From: Apiotrichum sp. Y4204
Taxonomy: Eukaryota > Basidiomycota > Tremellomycetes > Trichosporonales > Trichosporonaceae
DNA: 64,000 nucleotides
Direction of reading: 5' to 3'
Assembly (NCBI GenBank): GCA_025531455.1
Contig: JAMYHL010000050.1
Span: 1-64,000 of the forward strand
Position numbers and translations under genes: made by a program. Under the pieces are notes generated by a model, which was given only the letters and a program-made list of their open reading frames with translations, searched no databases and was not told the DNA's origin. Each line of letters starts with the position of its first letter. The stretch's first letter is position 1. Positions 36,883-49,909 of the stretch are shown in pieces.

Positions 36883-39495
36883 ATGCCCGCGCCCGCAAAG
36901 CGCACGCGCGCAGCCGTCGCCGCCGAGGGGGACGACGCGACTAGCGCGACCCCGAACCCATCCGCATCCGCTTCCGCCTCTGATTCCGTCCCCACCACCG
37001 CACACATGACCCCGCCGAGACGCACCATCCGCCGCTCGCCCACGCGCCGCGCTACTATCGGCCCGACTCCCACGCCGACTCCCCCACCGCAACCAGTCAC
37101 CCCGTCGCGGGAGGATGCCACTCCCCGCGGCGATACCCCGTCGCGTGCATCTGCCCGGCCACGCACTCGCATATCCCTCTCGCGCGCATCGTCCGCCTCA
37201 TCCGCCACGACCCTCGCACGCACTGCGTCGCTCACATCTACGCGCCCGTCCGCCGTCTCTGCATCCGTCTTCCGCACGCCAAGCCGCGGCGCCAACTCGT
37301 CCCCCGACGTCCTCGGCATGATGAACTCGCCATCAAGCAACGCAAGCGGCGGGATCCTCACGCGCGCAGCGTCCATGTCTGCCGTGCCCGTACTGGGACT
37401 CGGCCAAATCAAGGAAATGGTCTCGGGCGGCGGTAGCGCGCCTCCGCCAACAAAAGGGGGTTCCGACCCCGACGGGGTTCCAGGGCCATCGGGGCGGTGG
37501 GGCAAGGGCAAGGAGAACATCCCTCCGCCTGCCGACGCGACACCCCCGGAAAGCAGCCGCAAGCGTCTGCGCGTCAGCCGCCGCGCGAGTGTCACCCCCA
37601 GCCTGTCGTCGACGCGGACCCGCAGCACATCGATCGCGAGCGTCCGCAGCGAAAGCGCAGGTGAGTCCATAGGAGATGGGAAGATGGCGGGGTGGCGCGG
37701 AGGCATATGGCCCGTTCCCTGATGGGCCTGAAGCGGATGCTGAAGAGGATACTGACTCGCACCAGGTCCGGCAGTCCCGGCCAGCTTTGACTTTACCAAC
37801 CGCCGCACGTCGTCGTGCCTCCCGTCACCGAGCCCGTCGCCGTCCGTCGCGACGACAGTGTCGTGCGACCGCCTCCCGTCGCCGCAGACTGCCGAAGATG
37901 CCATGGATGTCGACGTCCCTGCCAACCGCAAGGGCAAGCGACCCATCCGCAGCGCGTCCACCATGCTTCTCACACCGCCCCCAAGCAGCCCAGTGGACGA
38001 CGAGGTTGTTAACGCGCTAGAGAGCGTGAATGTAGACTCTGGCTCGTCGCGCGACTCGACCCCCTCCTTTGCGAATGCCTACCGCGCTCTCAAGGCAAGT
38101 TTGCGTCTGTCCTCGGCTCCGACTGGAACCGCTTCCGCGGGCAATACCATTGTTGGACGCGAAGACGAAAAGGCCGTGCTTCAGTCGTACCTTTCCCTCG
38201 TTTCAACCTGCGACGTCGGCATGTATGTGTCCGGACCGCCGGGGACGGGTAAAACCGCCCTCACGACCGCGGTTGGGCGTGATCTCGCTGCCCAGGGCTG
38301 GCGTGTGGCTGAGGTCGGCGTGATGGGCCTCAAGGCGGCGGATGTTTGGGCACGAATTGGTGATGAGTTGGGCTGTGGGCAGAACGAGGAGGACGTTGCC
38401 GCACACCTTGCACAGCCTGGCTCGCGCACGTTTATCATTCTCGACGAGGTCGACTCGCTCCTCCCCCCGCCTCCCGCCCTTCCCAATGCTGCCACGTCTC
38501 ATGTTCTCTCCAAAATCTTCTCGTTGCCCCTCATCTCCGCCGCGGGCGACGCCACCGTCAAGCTCGTGGCTATCTCGAACACGCTTGACCTCACCGTGCG
38601 CGCCAACCTCGTGCTCGCCGACGGCGCTATGCCACAGGTGCTGCCCTTCAGGGCGTACAATGCGACCGACATGGCGGCCATTGTCGCTGCCCGTATTGCT
38701 GCTGCTGGCGATGGGCCCGAGGCGGCCAAGGTCGACACACGCGCGGTCGAGCTGCTTTGCCGCAAGGTCGAGGCGCAGAACGGTGATCTCCGCATGTGCT
38801 TGGGTGTCCTCTCGTCTGCGGTCGGCCTCGCCGAGGTTGAGTGGACGAAGAAAATGAGCGACAGCGCAGGTGACCGCCCAATTGTCAAGGTCGCGCTCCC
38901 ACACGTTCTCAAGGCATTTGCATCGCACACCCAGCAGCTCCGCGCTGCTGCTGGCTCGGGCACAGCTGCCTCGCTGTCACCGACTACCTCCAAGATCCGC
39001 TCCGTCCCGCTGCAGGGCCGCATGGTGCTCGTCTCTCTCCTCGTCTTCCTCATGCGTACTCGCGTCGGGCTCGCCGGCTGCCCCGCCCAGGGAGCGTCCT
39101 CTGAAGCTCTGACGGTGTCGGCGCTGTACGCCACCTACGCCCACCTCCTCTCGCACGGTACATCTCCGTTCCCTCCCTCTCCCGAGAGCGACTACCGCGA
39201 CCTGCTTTCAAACCTCGAGACTCTCGGCCTTGTCAAGCTCGCATCAGCGAGTGGGTCAGGCCGCTCGCAGCGAGCGACCGCCGGTCTCGGGCGCATTGAG
39301 CTCTGCGTGCGGGAAGATGAGGTCAAGGACAGTCTTGGCATCAGCGCCGCTCCCGCAAGTCTCGAAAAGCTCGGCATGGCGGAGCAGGAGGTGCTGCGCA
39401 TATGGCAGCGCGAGGACGAGCGTGTGGTTCGCGTGCGAGCGCGTGCTGCTGCTGCGATTGAGCGCGCGGTGCACGGCCTCGAGGACCCTCTCTGA
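36883..39495 (+). CDS. CDC6: Cdc6/Cdc18 replication licensing ATPase
   Basis: AAA+ ATPase that loads MCM2-7 onto origin-bound ORC in G1. Start 36883 (MPAPAKRTRAAVAAEGDD) opens a long basic Ser/Pro-rich N-terminus with CDK-type sites (for example RRSPTRRAT) and RKRLRVSRR, a possible nuclear signal. One intron follows SIASVRSESA. The ATPase core has Walker A GMYVSGPPGTGKTAL, Walker B FIILDEVDSLL, sensor 1 LVAISNTLDLTV and sensor 2 GDLRMCLGVLSSAV. A winged-helix domain follows (about 38990-39440; RMVLVSLLVFLMRTR, LSNLETLGLVKLASA). The end is AVHGLEDPL. ORC1 is unlikely because there is no BAH domain and the core and winged helix are of Cdc6 size. Confidence 0.92.
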
Positions 39496-39949
39496 GACAA
39501 GGGCTCGTAACCAGCCACTCTGTGTGACTGAGTGCGACACTGAAGATTTGACGTTCTGAGTTTGACGAAGATATTTACAGCCGTGTTATTCCGTAGGCAG
39601 CAAAGCTGCGTGTACGTCCTTGATTGATGCATTGCCCTGCGATTAAGAACGGAAGATGCGGAACGGGACGCAGGGACAGTCACGCGCCGCGGGTGTGGCT
39701 GGCAGGCGAAAAAGTTGGACCAGAGGTTTGAGTTGCCACTTTGGAGTAAAAGAAATCAGTCGCGTCCCCTAGGGGCCACGTGCGCGGAACCAAATGATCT
39801 CGTGTCCAGTCATGTTTTGTGGACCGACGCGTCGCGGATTGACGCGTCGAGATCAAGATCACTCTGCCTTGCTTTGTCTTTGTCTTTGTCATTATAAAGA
39901 ACTCATCCCATCCGTCTCCATCCTCTCTCCCATCTCTATCCACTTCACC
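39496..39949. other. Intergenic, CDC6 to thymidylate synthase
   Basis: Carries the thymidylate synthase promoter, with two MCB boxes (see 39827-39847), then a CT-rich leader. No gene. Confidence 0.65.
39827..39847. promoter_or_regulatory. Paired MCB (ACGCGT) boxes upstream of thymidylate synthase
   Basis: ACGCGT at 39827-39832 and 39842-39847, 15 bp apart and about 110 bp before the ATG. Thymidylate synthase is the classic MCB-controlled gene in budding yeast, so the pair is likely functional (inference). Confidence 0.72.
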
Positions 39950-41055
<1,106 letters not shown>

Positions 41056-41141
41056 TCCGGCGTGATTTCCGGAACTCAGATACCACAGATACCCATGCTC
41101 ATGCATCCGTACAACATACTCTCGTGACATGCTCTGACAAT

Positions 41142-43796
41142 CTACCGCCGCTCGCGCAGCGCTCCCGTACGCGACACGGTGCGCATCGGGGCGAGCACCG
41201 TGTTCCTCTCCGACTGGAACGTGCGCATCCTGCCGTCAGCTTTGTGCTTTACATTCCACTCACAGTTCCTTCACGCTGGCAATAATCTCGGCCGCCTGCT
41301 TGCCATTCTCCGCCTCAAACTCGTACCGCTTCCGGCTGCCGTCGCGCCACACGTAGATTTTGAATCCGGGATTCCCCGCCCGCCCAGAGAGCTTGCAGTT
41401 GGCCACGAGGGTGACGTGGAACGACGTGCTCTTCATCGTATCGAAGAAGGCGCGGTTCTCGCTCGGCAGGATATGGATGTAGTCGCCGTCAATCGCGAGC
41501 ACGCGCTCGTGCCGCCCAATCGGCGTCTTGCGCTGGACAGTCCATTTCTGCGGTCAGTAAAAGCACTCATAGTAAACCCACCTTGTACGGCTGCCCGACA
41601 TCGAGCGCGGTGCCGATACGCGCGAGCGGCATGGGCTCGCTCGTGCGCTTGAAGATGCTCGCGCTGGGGTCTCCGCCGCGCACGCCGCGGGGTCGGAGTC
41701 CGTGCTCGGCGGCCCATTGGCGGCGCACGAGCGTCAGGTCCGTCTTGTCCTCGAGCGAGGCGACGGTGCGGTCGAGGGGCAGCGCGAGCGTCAGGTCTGC
41801 AAGGCAGAGTACCCAGTCGCTTGCGGGGAGCTGTAAGTGTTTGCGCTGGACCAGCACCTCGGTCAGATCCGCAATGTACATGTCCGTCGGGCTGGGGTGA
41901 GCTAACAGCTAGGAGGGGAAAGTTTCAGCTCGACTCACACACTGATCGTCGTCGTAAAGTGTACGTCGGCACTCGCGCTGACCCGCACACGGAGTAACAC
42001 CTGCCGCCCGCCGCCGGTGGCAAAACCGACAGTTGGCTTGATGGCCTCCTCTGTGGGCCGCCGGCCGCCAACAGGGGTGGCTGGTGTCGCGGGCGTCGCG
42101 GGCGTGACGGGGGTGACTGCCCCTCGGGGATCGACAATGACGCGCGACGGCCGGCGCTGGATGAGCGGCGCCATTGCGGCATTCTGTTTTTCTTCTCGTC
42201 AGAATCACCCCGACACAGCACCTACTCTGCGTATCGGTCGCCTCGACAATACCAAACTGGCCGTTGAACGAAAACTTTGAAATCTGACTCTCGCGGTCGA
42301 GCGCTGTCGTTAGTCTGGGTGTCCCAAGAACCTGTCACCCACGTGGAAAGTCCTCGTCAACCTCGCCGTCGTCTTCCACAATACGCAGACCCCAGTCGAC
42401 CGTGCCGTTTGGCTCCTCGATCCGCGGCTCGCGCCCCATCTCCCAGTACTTGTACAGGCCGTAGCCCGTGACTTCCTCGACGGTCGCGTCTTTTCGTACA
42501 GACACCATGATGGGATCACTCGGCTCGTCGCTGTGCGGGAAGAAGAGCTCGAGCGAGATGGATGGAACGGTGGATGGGGCGGCGACGGACGCGTAGAGCG
42601 AGGTAAACGGATTCGTGCCAGCGGAGAGAGACAGGCCCTCGGGCGCGTGCGCCCCGCCGCCGGTGGATACAAGGTGCGGGACATGCTGGTTGAGCGCGGC
42701 AGTGAGGGCAGACGTGGACGGCGTTGCCGTCGCGGGCAGTGAACCGATCGGCTGCCGTCCGAATTCTAGGGGTTCGGCAGCAGAGTCGGTAGAGCTTCGC
42801 CGGTCCTCCTCGTGGATGACCGACACGCGCGCGCCGGTGTGCGGATATCCCGTCGAGTCGCGGAGGCCCATCTTGGTGGGGCGGGATGACAATGGCGGCG
42901 CGATTGGCGGCGGGGCATTCGGTTCGTCCTCGTCGACCTCGTCCTCGTCGACATCGGAGCCCTCGTCGACCGCCTCTCCCGCTAGAGGATCCGCCAGCGG
43001 CTGAGATACGCCCGTCACCAGGTCTGATGGAAGCGCCGATGCCGCCACACCCACGCTACTTCCCGCATACGCGAGCGTGCCCCCAGTACCCGCAAAAGAC
43101 GGGACCCGGAGCCCGCCGAGTTCCCCATCGTCCCCTTCCTGCGTTATCAGGTCGTCATCAACATCCCCACTAGTCTCTGACACGCTGCGGGGGAGAAACC
43201 TCGCCTGGCGGTCGTCCTGGTTCGGAATTATACTATCTCGAGCTGGCGCCGTCGCCACCGCAATCGGGTCGCTCCCGCTCCGATGTCGCGGGGCCGGGTG
43301 CATGAACGGGTCATCCGGCCGCGGTCGATCCGAGCTCCGAGGGGGTACAGGCGGCCGCATGTCGTGACTTGTTGAATTCGCTCTTCGGTCGCCAGCACGG
43401 AGCCGTCGGGCGATTTCCCCTGCATCCACTCTCCGGCCGCTCACGCGCATTCCTGCCCCTCCCGAGCGGTTTCCCATGATCGTCTGCGTATATCTCAATC
43501 CTGTAGCCCCGCGATTCCGCCTGCCCATCCCCCACTCGCCATCCGAGACCGGCTCGGGGGGCTCAGGCGGCGGGCTGTCCAGCGCACGCTTGATCTCCGG
43601 CCACCGGTCAATGTCCCCCAGCCCCATGGCGGTGATGTAGGGATTTAGCCCGAACGCAGGGTCGAGAGTGACGATGCGCGGCGTGAGCGGGTCGTCGGCC
43701 GTGCGCAGCGCCGAGATCCGGATCGCGTGCAGCGCGTATCTGCCGTCAGAGGGAGCAATAACCTTCAACGCACCCGGGGTCGGAAATCATTGCCAT
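41142..43796 (-). CDS. AVO1: TORC2 subunit Sin1/Avo1
   Basis: Scaffold of TOR complex 2 that presents AGC-kinase substrates at the plasma membrane. I place the start at 43796: MAMISDPG, a 34-nt intron ending CTGACGGCAG, then YALHAIRISALRTADDPL. A long disordered acidic/Ser region follows. Next is the CRIM domain (ISLELFFPHSDEPSDPIMVS ... EEVTGYGLYKYW, then after an intron DFPPLDRESQISKFSFNGQF), a TPATPATP run, a Ras-binding-like segment (MYIADLTEVLVQRKHLQLPA) and a C-terminal PH domain (VLAIDGDYIHILPSENRAFF ... NPGFKIYVWRDGSRKRYEFE). A last 34-nt intron extends the protein past VKEL to MRTFQSERNTVLAPM and RTGALRERR, stop at 41142-41144. The end lies only 86 bp from the thymidylate synthase stop. 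Confidence 0.88.
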
Positions 43797-44198
43797 CGTG
43801 GACGGGCGCGGTGCGGGAGCGGCATCCGGGTCACGGAGAGGAGGATGTGTGTGCCGTTGCGGAGTCTATGGTGCTGCACTGGGCAAATGAAGAGTGAGAT
43901 AGATATCGACAGAGAGATGAGATGGATCAGATGAATGAGAGGGATGGATGTTGTCTCGTACTTGTCTCTTGTCTCATCTCTCTCTGTTGTCGAGCTCGCC
44001 GCCGCCGCCGACGACAGCGATACTGGCCGCACAGGTGGAGCCCCGGATCCTCACAGCCTAAAACTGGAATGACAAAAAATCCACTTCATTGATTATTTTG
44101 GAGATTTCGAAATCTGCCCCGCTCACGAGATTGAGAATATCGAGCACTTCGAGCATCATCCCCCTCTCTTCACCATCACCCATCTCTTACCCCCCACG
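43797..44198. other. Divergent intergenic region, AVO1 and DBP7
   Basis: GAGATGGAT/GATATAGATATC-type short repeats around 43895-43950. A TCACCATCACCCATC-rich leader precedes DBP7. No coding exon. Confidence 0.55.
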
Positions 44199-47008
44199 AT
44201 GGACGACGGCATCGAGCTCAACTTTGCCGCGCCCTCTTCTGCCGGCGTTGCCCGCCAGCTCGCGCCGAAAAAGGGCGGCCGGTGGACGGATCGGTGAGTT
44301 GCGATTTGGCTTCGTCAAACTTATCTCCAGCGTCAAGGCAAAGCAGGCGGTGCGCCGCGTCGTGAAGCAGTACGAGACCGCGCCGGCGCCGAAACCAAAG
44401 TCGCAGCCGGCGAAGGAGAGCATTCCTGTACATGTCGCGAAGCCCCCGCCGCGCACGGCGCCTTCGCCCGTCGCTCGTCCAAAGGCACCTGCTCCGCGAC
44501 AGGCGCCGGCGGTGGCAAGGCCCCAATCGCAGCCCCAGGCCCAGTCGCGAGCCAAGCCCGCCCCCGCGCCGAGACCCGACTCGGACTCGGACGACGAGCC
44601 CCAGGCCGGCCCCTCCCGCCTCCCCATGCCCGCCAAGCCGGCGCAGCCTGCCGGCCCGCAGATCATCTCGTCGCTCTTCACCGCCAACCCCTCGCTTCCC
44701 GCGATCCGCAAGCCGCTCATCTCCCTCCCCGTCGGTGCGCCATCCAACGCCCCCATTGACACCTCTACGTTTGAGGGTCTTGGGCTTGACCCGCTGCTCG
44801 TGCACCACCTCAAGACGAAGATGGGCATCGCGGCCCCGACGGCTATCCAGAAGAGCGCGCTGCCGTACCTACTCTCGTCGCCGCTCGACATCAATGCACG
44901 CCGCGAGGAAGATGAGGATGGAAACCTCCTTCCGGTTGTGGATGAGTCGCTGAGAGATGTGTTCATCCAGAGCCAGACCGGTTCCGGTAAGACGTTCTCC
45001 TTCCTTCTTCCCATTATTCAGGCGCTTCTCCCTCTCTCAAAACTCTCATACATCGACCGCTCGATAGGCACCCTCGCTATTATCCTTGCGCCGACGCGAG
45101 AACTCGCTCAACAGATCAGCAAAGTTCTTGAGAGTTTACTTGCAATGGCCCTCTCGCTCCCCGATGACGAAGAGGACCGCGGCTTCACACGCTGGCTCGT
45201 CGGCGGCCTGCTTGTCGGTGGCTCGACCCGCACACACGACAAGGCACGACTCCGCAAGGGCGTCCCCATTCTCGTCGCCACGCCAGGCCGTCTTCTTGAC
45301 CACCTCCAGAACACCCAGAGCTTCAAGTGCGCAAAGTGCCTGTACTTTGTGATGGACGAGGCAGACCGGCTGATGGACCTGGGTTTCGAGGAGACGATCA
45401 CGGGCATCATCAAGGCGCTCGACGGTCGGAGGAGGAACGAGATAAACGCCGAGCGCGAGCAGGACGAGGAGGGCGGCGGACTCATGCGCTGGCCGTACTG
45501 GAACCGTGGGCGGCAGACCGTGCTGTGTTCCGCGACGATCAACTCGACGGTTGAGCGGCTCGCTGGCGTGGCACTCCGCGATCCCGTCGTGTTCCGCTCC
45601 ACGGACGACGACAAGGTGTCGAAGACGAAGGGCGCTGTTGATGCAGCTGTGGCGGACGCGCTCCAAGCCGCGTCGGCTGTTGCGATCCCAGAGGCCGGGG
45701 AGAAGTTTACCCCGCCGTCCCAGCTCTCGCAGAAGTACGTCGTCACGCCGACAAAGCTCCGCCTTGTCACGCTCGTTGCCTTGCTGCGATCGCTGGTCGG
45801 CTCGGCGGCCAAGGTCGCCGTGGATAGCGACGCCAAGGACGGCACAAAGGTGATTGTCTTCCTCAGCTCGACGGACGCTGTGGACTACCACTTCCGCCTC
45901 CTGGGCGGGATGAGCATGGGCGCGCCGCAACCTGAGGAAGAGGAGGAGGAAGAGGAGGATGGAAAGGAGAGCGCCGACGAAGGTGGCGACGATGAGGAAT
46001 CTCCGAAAGAGGCCAAGAGCAAAAAGCCCAAGAACAAGGCCAAGACGAAGGCCGCAGACGAGATCACGCTCCGCTCCCTACTCTTCCCCAACACGACCAT
46101 TCAGCGTCTGCACGGCTCCCTCCCGCTGCGCACGCGTCTTGCCTCGCTCAAGGCCTTCTCCACGGCGTCAGCACATGCCTCGATTCTTCTCGCGACGTCG
46201 GTCGCCTCCCGTGGTCTCGACCTGCCCCTCGTTCGGGCGGTTGTGCAGTACGACCTGCCTACCGAAGGCGGTGCGGCCGAGTACGTGCACCGCGTCGGTC
46301 GTACCGCACGTGCAGGCCAGGGTGGTGAAGCGTGGGCGTTTGTCGCTCCCGCCGAGGCCGAGTGGATCCCGTGGGTCGAGGGCAAGATGGGCGCCGCGAG
46401 CGAGAGCACCCCTGGAGAGGGGAGCGTGCGCCTGCAGCAGGTGGACGTCAACGAGGTGCTGAAGCGCGGCTTTGGAGGGCGCGGGCACGAGTACGAGGCG
46501 CGCGCGACGGAGACGCAGCTCGCGTTTGAGCGCTGGGTGCTGGCGGACGATGCAGTGAGTTTCATGCTTTGGCTTCCAAACTGACTTGACCCAGAACGCC
46601 ACCCTCGCTCGCAAGGCATTCTCCTCGTTCGTCCGCGCCTACTCGACCCATCCGCTCGAGGAACGCCGCTTCTTCGCAGTCAAGGCCCTGCATCTCGGCC
46701 ATCTCGCCAAGGCCTTTGCTCTGCGTGAGGCCCCTGGCGCAATCACCGCAGCGCCGAAAAAGTCCAAGTCGAAGAAGGAGAGACCGGGCCACAAGCGGAA
46801 ACGCGGCGGCGACTCGGACTCGGACGACGACCGACCACAGGGCAAGGAGGCGACGGCGCGCAACGAGACCGAGCGCCGCATGTACGAGGCCGTCCGCAAG
46901 CAGGGCCGTATGGTCAAGTCGGGCGGTGCGCTCGGTATTCGTGGCGGCGACGACTTCCAGGTCATGGGCGCCGGCGAGCTCGAGAAGATGGTCGCCAAGC
47001 GGCGATAG
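44199..47008 (+). CDS. DBP7: DEAD-box ATP-dependent RNA helicase Dbp7
   Basis: Nucleolar helicase for 60S ribosomal subunit assembly. Start 44199 gives [17 protein letters not shown] 37-nt intron then joins to [15 protein letters not shown] and a Pro/Ala-rich linker. Helicase motifs in order: Q motif [26 protein letters not shown], Ia [10 protein letters not shown], Ib [92 protein letters not shown]. The large acidic insert between motifs IV and V ([12 protein letters not shown] and a Lys-rich run) is of the DBP7/DDX31 type. A C-terminal exon has [20 protein letters not shown], also family specific, and ends KMVAKRR. Confidence 0.94.
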
Positions 47009-47406
47009 GCGCTGCGCCTCCACCGGGCCTCCACTACGCCTCCACCAGACCTCCAGACTCCATAGACACCGTACTGTTTCTGTTCTTCTGCTTTTTGCTC
47101 TCGATCCGGGCCACATCTGTATGCATTCTACATTCTACATGTCAGCTAGCACGTCGGAGCACAAGCGCCGACAGCCGACAGAGTGGAGGGGGGTCGGTAG
47201 CGAGTGGACTCGGTCGCGAGTGTTCAGATATACGACTCGTTATCGGCCGGCGCCGATATCGCCGACCCCGACCGACTTGACAGTAACCGCCAGCGAACTA
47301 GACGCCGCACCGAGACACCGAATGGGTCGCACTCATGTCCCATGGGGTATAACAACAACGACCACCTCGCGACTCTCTTCCCATCACCCACACCCAGACC
47401 ACCACC
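47009..47406. other. Intergenic, DBP7 to FAH-family gene
   Basis: Non-coding, with a CACCACC-rich leader before 47407. A GCCGGCGCCGATATCGCC segment sits at about 47248-47265. No gene seen. Confidence 0.55.
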
Positions 47407-48333
47407 ATGTCCAACTTTCTCCGCACGTCGCGCAAGATTGTCGCCATCGGTCGCAACTATGTCGACCACGCCAAGGAGCTCGGCAACGCCGTCCCTAAGG
47501 GTGCGTGCTACAACTACTGATGTACTGATTCCCAGAGCCGTTCTTCTTTCTCAAGCCGACGTCGTCGTTCCTGTCGCCTGGCGAGGGCCCCATCGAGGTC
47601 CCCAAGGGCGTGAACATGCACCACGAGGGTGAGTAAGGAGGGGAATGGGTGTGCGAGCTATACTGCTTCTCCTACTGACTTGCAGTCGAGCTCGGCGTGA
47701 TTATCGGCAAGACCGGGCGCGACATCCCGGCTGCCGACGCGTTCAACTACGTTGCGGGCTACAGTGAGTTTTTGCGCTGTTGGCGAGGACATGCGGCTAG
47801 AGCGCCTTGATTACCTGCCGCGGTCGGCCCCCGCCCCTCCCCGATCACGCACAAGCTCATCTCAGCGCTCGCGATCGACATGACGGCGCGCAACATGCAG
47901 GACGCGGTCAAGAAGAAGGGCCTGCCGTGGTCCGCCGCCAAGGGCTTCGACACGTTCTGCCCCGTTGGGTAAGCAGAGATGGGAAATACACCAGTCAGCC
48001 GCTGACCCCGCCAGCCCGTTCATTCCGGCATCCAAGATCCCCGACGCGGCCAACGTCGGCCTGCAGCTCAGCGTCAACGGCGTGGTCAAGCAGCGCGGCG
48101 TGACCTCTGACATGATCTTTGACATTCCGCACCTCATCTCGTTCGTCTCGGGCATTATGAAGCTCGAGGAGGGCGACGTGCTCCTCACGGGCACGCCGGC
48201 GGGTGTCGGGCAGGTCAAGCCTGGAGAGAGCGTCGAGGTCAAGATGACGTACCCCGGCCTCGAGGGGGAGGTGCTCGACCAGTATGAGATGAAGGCTGTT
48301 GCGCGCGAGGGCGGGCACGAGTTTAAGGAGTAA
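47407..48333 (+). CDS. FAHD1: Fumarylacetoacetate hydrolase-family acylpyruvase (FAHD1-like)
   Basis: Start 47407 (MSNFLRTSRKIVAIGRNYVD). Spliced exons give HAKELGNAVPKEPFFFLKPT, VPKGVNMHHEVELGVIIGKT, AFNYVAGYTLAIDMTARNMQ, KGLPWSAAKGFDTFCPVGPF, MIFDIPHLISFVSGIMKLEE, and the family signature VLLTGTPAGVGQVKPGESVE. The metal-binding acidic residues (H-x-E-x-E style HHEVELGV, D of AIDMT) are present. The size and the KGFDTFCPVGPF block fit FAHD1, an acylpyruvate hydrolase and oxaloacetate decarboxylase of mitochondria. The N-terminal basic segment (FLRTSRK) could be a short presequence, but that is uncertain. At least four introns are removed. Confidence 0.9.
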
Positions 48334-48632
48334 GGAGAGCAGTAGTGGAAATGCAAAATGGACCAGCAGTGATAAGTGCAAGTGCCAGAGCCAATGCGAG
48401 GGGACAGTGTGATTATACATGGTGCTACATCTACGCTGGGGTCTACCATCTACCTCTCCGTATCGCCCCATGCAGTCCCGTGCGGCGGGTTTGCGCTGAG
48501 AAACAAGCAACAGATGAAGCAAAGACATTCGTATCGCGATATCGATAATCGTGATGAAGTGTCAGCATACGCATCAAACTACCAGCTCTACCACTCTCTC
48601 CGCTCCCCACTCTCCGCTTCGCGTTCCGCGAC

Positions 48633-49060
48633 TCACATAAATGTCGGATCTACCACCGGCACAACAGCCGGCTTACCATCGCGCCCTTCGCTGCCCTGCT
48701 GGACGAGGTGGTTGGTCACCTCGTATGCCGGGCCGCGGCCACATCTGGAGTCAGCCTGCGAGTGCAGAGCAGCCGAGCTCAGAAGAGGATTGAGCTCAGC
48801 ATCTACCACCAGACCACCCATGTCTCCTACCCCACTCACTGCCGGAAAATGCGCTCCAGGGGCCAACACCGAATCGTGTCCGTCGCGACACATTCGTACT
48901 GCCTAATCGCGAAGAGGCTACACGGCGACAGGTCGGGGTTGCTCGTGGCGAGGGATATCCGCTGCTTTGGGGCGGGTTTCGGCGGGGCAGTGGCGGCCGC
49001 GACGTCGCGCCCGGCCTGAGTGTACACACTTGCGCTTGATGGGCTTGGATCGGATGACAT
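48633..49060 (-). CDS. SOM1: Small twin-CX9C protein, Som1-like (mitochondrial intermembrane space)
   Basis: Two exons, 48840-49060 and 48633-48744 on the minus strand, total 333 nt (110 aa) with exact phase. The intron has GTGAGT and CTGACTCCAG. The N-terminal half is Ser/Pro/Ala-rich. The core reads CSLFAIRQYEC, then ATDTIR, then CWPLERIFRQC: two Cys-x9-Cys pairs, the pattern of proteins oxidised by Mia40 in the intermembrane space. The order of aromatic and basic residues resembles Som1, a factor of the inner membrane peptidase complex. The C-terminal tail ends VVPVVDPTFM. The second Cys-x9-Cys is complete only because splicing joins RQ to CGRG. The Som1 assignment rests on pattern memory, not an alignment. 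Confidence 0.72.
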
Positions 49061-49403
49061 TGGGACGGTGGAGAGTATGGTGTTGAGAGTCTTGGGTGTG
49101 TCGAGGTCGAGACAGGTGGGGGTTCTGTAAGTCCTGGGGGTTGTAAAGTCACGTGACCTGCTGCTTTGGAATGAAAGTCCCATCTCAGCCGTCGGCCTTG
49201 CCCAAGAGAGCTCAGACGAGCGTGAACTGTATGCATGTGACGTGTAACAGGTGATGGATTCATCGTAAGTGAGGGTGTCTGGGCTCTCATAAAAGTTTGT
49301 GCTTGCGCAATGTTGGTTGTGCGACAACTGTAACGGAATGAATGGTGGACAGAAGGGAGATGGGGAGTCTGGGAGATGGCGGTGCCACACTGTTCGAGCC
49401 TTG

Positions 49404-49431
49404 TCGAGGATCGAGGATCGAGGATCGAAGA
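49404..49431. repeat. 7-nt tandem repeat TCGAGGA
   Basis: Three perfect copies and one with a single mismatch, non-coding. Confidence 0.85.
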
Positions 49432-49691
49432 CCTCACAGACGTCGAGTACAGCACGTCAAGATCTCAACAGACACCCAAAGACTGTTGGGAGCTTTCGCT
49501 ATCGCTGCCCCCTGTCCATATCTCTACCTGTGAACTTGCCTTGGATGGTCAGTCGCTCTCACCGCCCCTTCGCGGCGGGAGACCTTTAGTGGGAGGCGTT
49601 CTGTCTCGAGAGAGTGCGGTTTACGTTTCTACGTGAAGCTCGCTAGCTCTGGAGAGGCTCAATATGCTCCTCATCACCGTAGCCGACCGCC

Positions 49692-49730
49692 TCTGACCAT
49701 CTGACCCATCTGACTCATCTGACCCATCTT
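49692..49730. repeat. 9-nt tandem repeat CTGACCCAT
   Basis: Four imperfect copies, non-coding, upstream of the dehydrogenase-like gene. Confidence 0.75.
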
Positions 49731-49909
49731 CTCGTAGCTCGTAGCCCCATCTCCCCAGCATCGGCCTCTTGATAACTCCCCCACTGGCCCGCATATCTCG
49801 TCCGCTCACGTCATTGCTCGTTCCCACCCGATTCCGGCATGCAGCATGAGCAACGACAAAGATACAAGCGCCAGCGAGGAAGATCCCATCGCCCACTCCG
49901 CAATACACG

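Larger units (their letters stand above)
49061..49909. other. Divergent intergenic region with two short tandem repeats
   Basis: Lies between the starts of the Som1-like gene (minus) and the dehydrogenase-like gene (plus). Holds a TCGAGGA repeat (49404-49431) and a CTGACCCAT repeat (49692-49730). No coding exon supported. Confidence 0.55.

Noticed and set aside
44089..44198. Upstream extension of the DBP7 frame
   Set aside because: The long open frame reads through a 37-nt intron (GTGAGT...CTCCAG). [10 protein letters not shown] at 44199 is the family-typical N-terminus, in a different frame joined by splicing.
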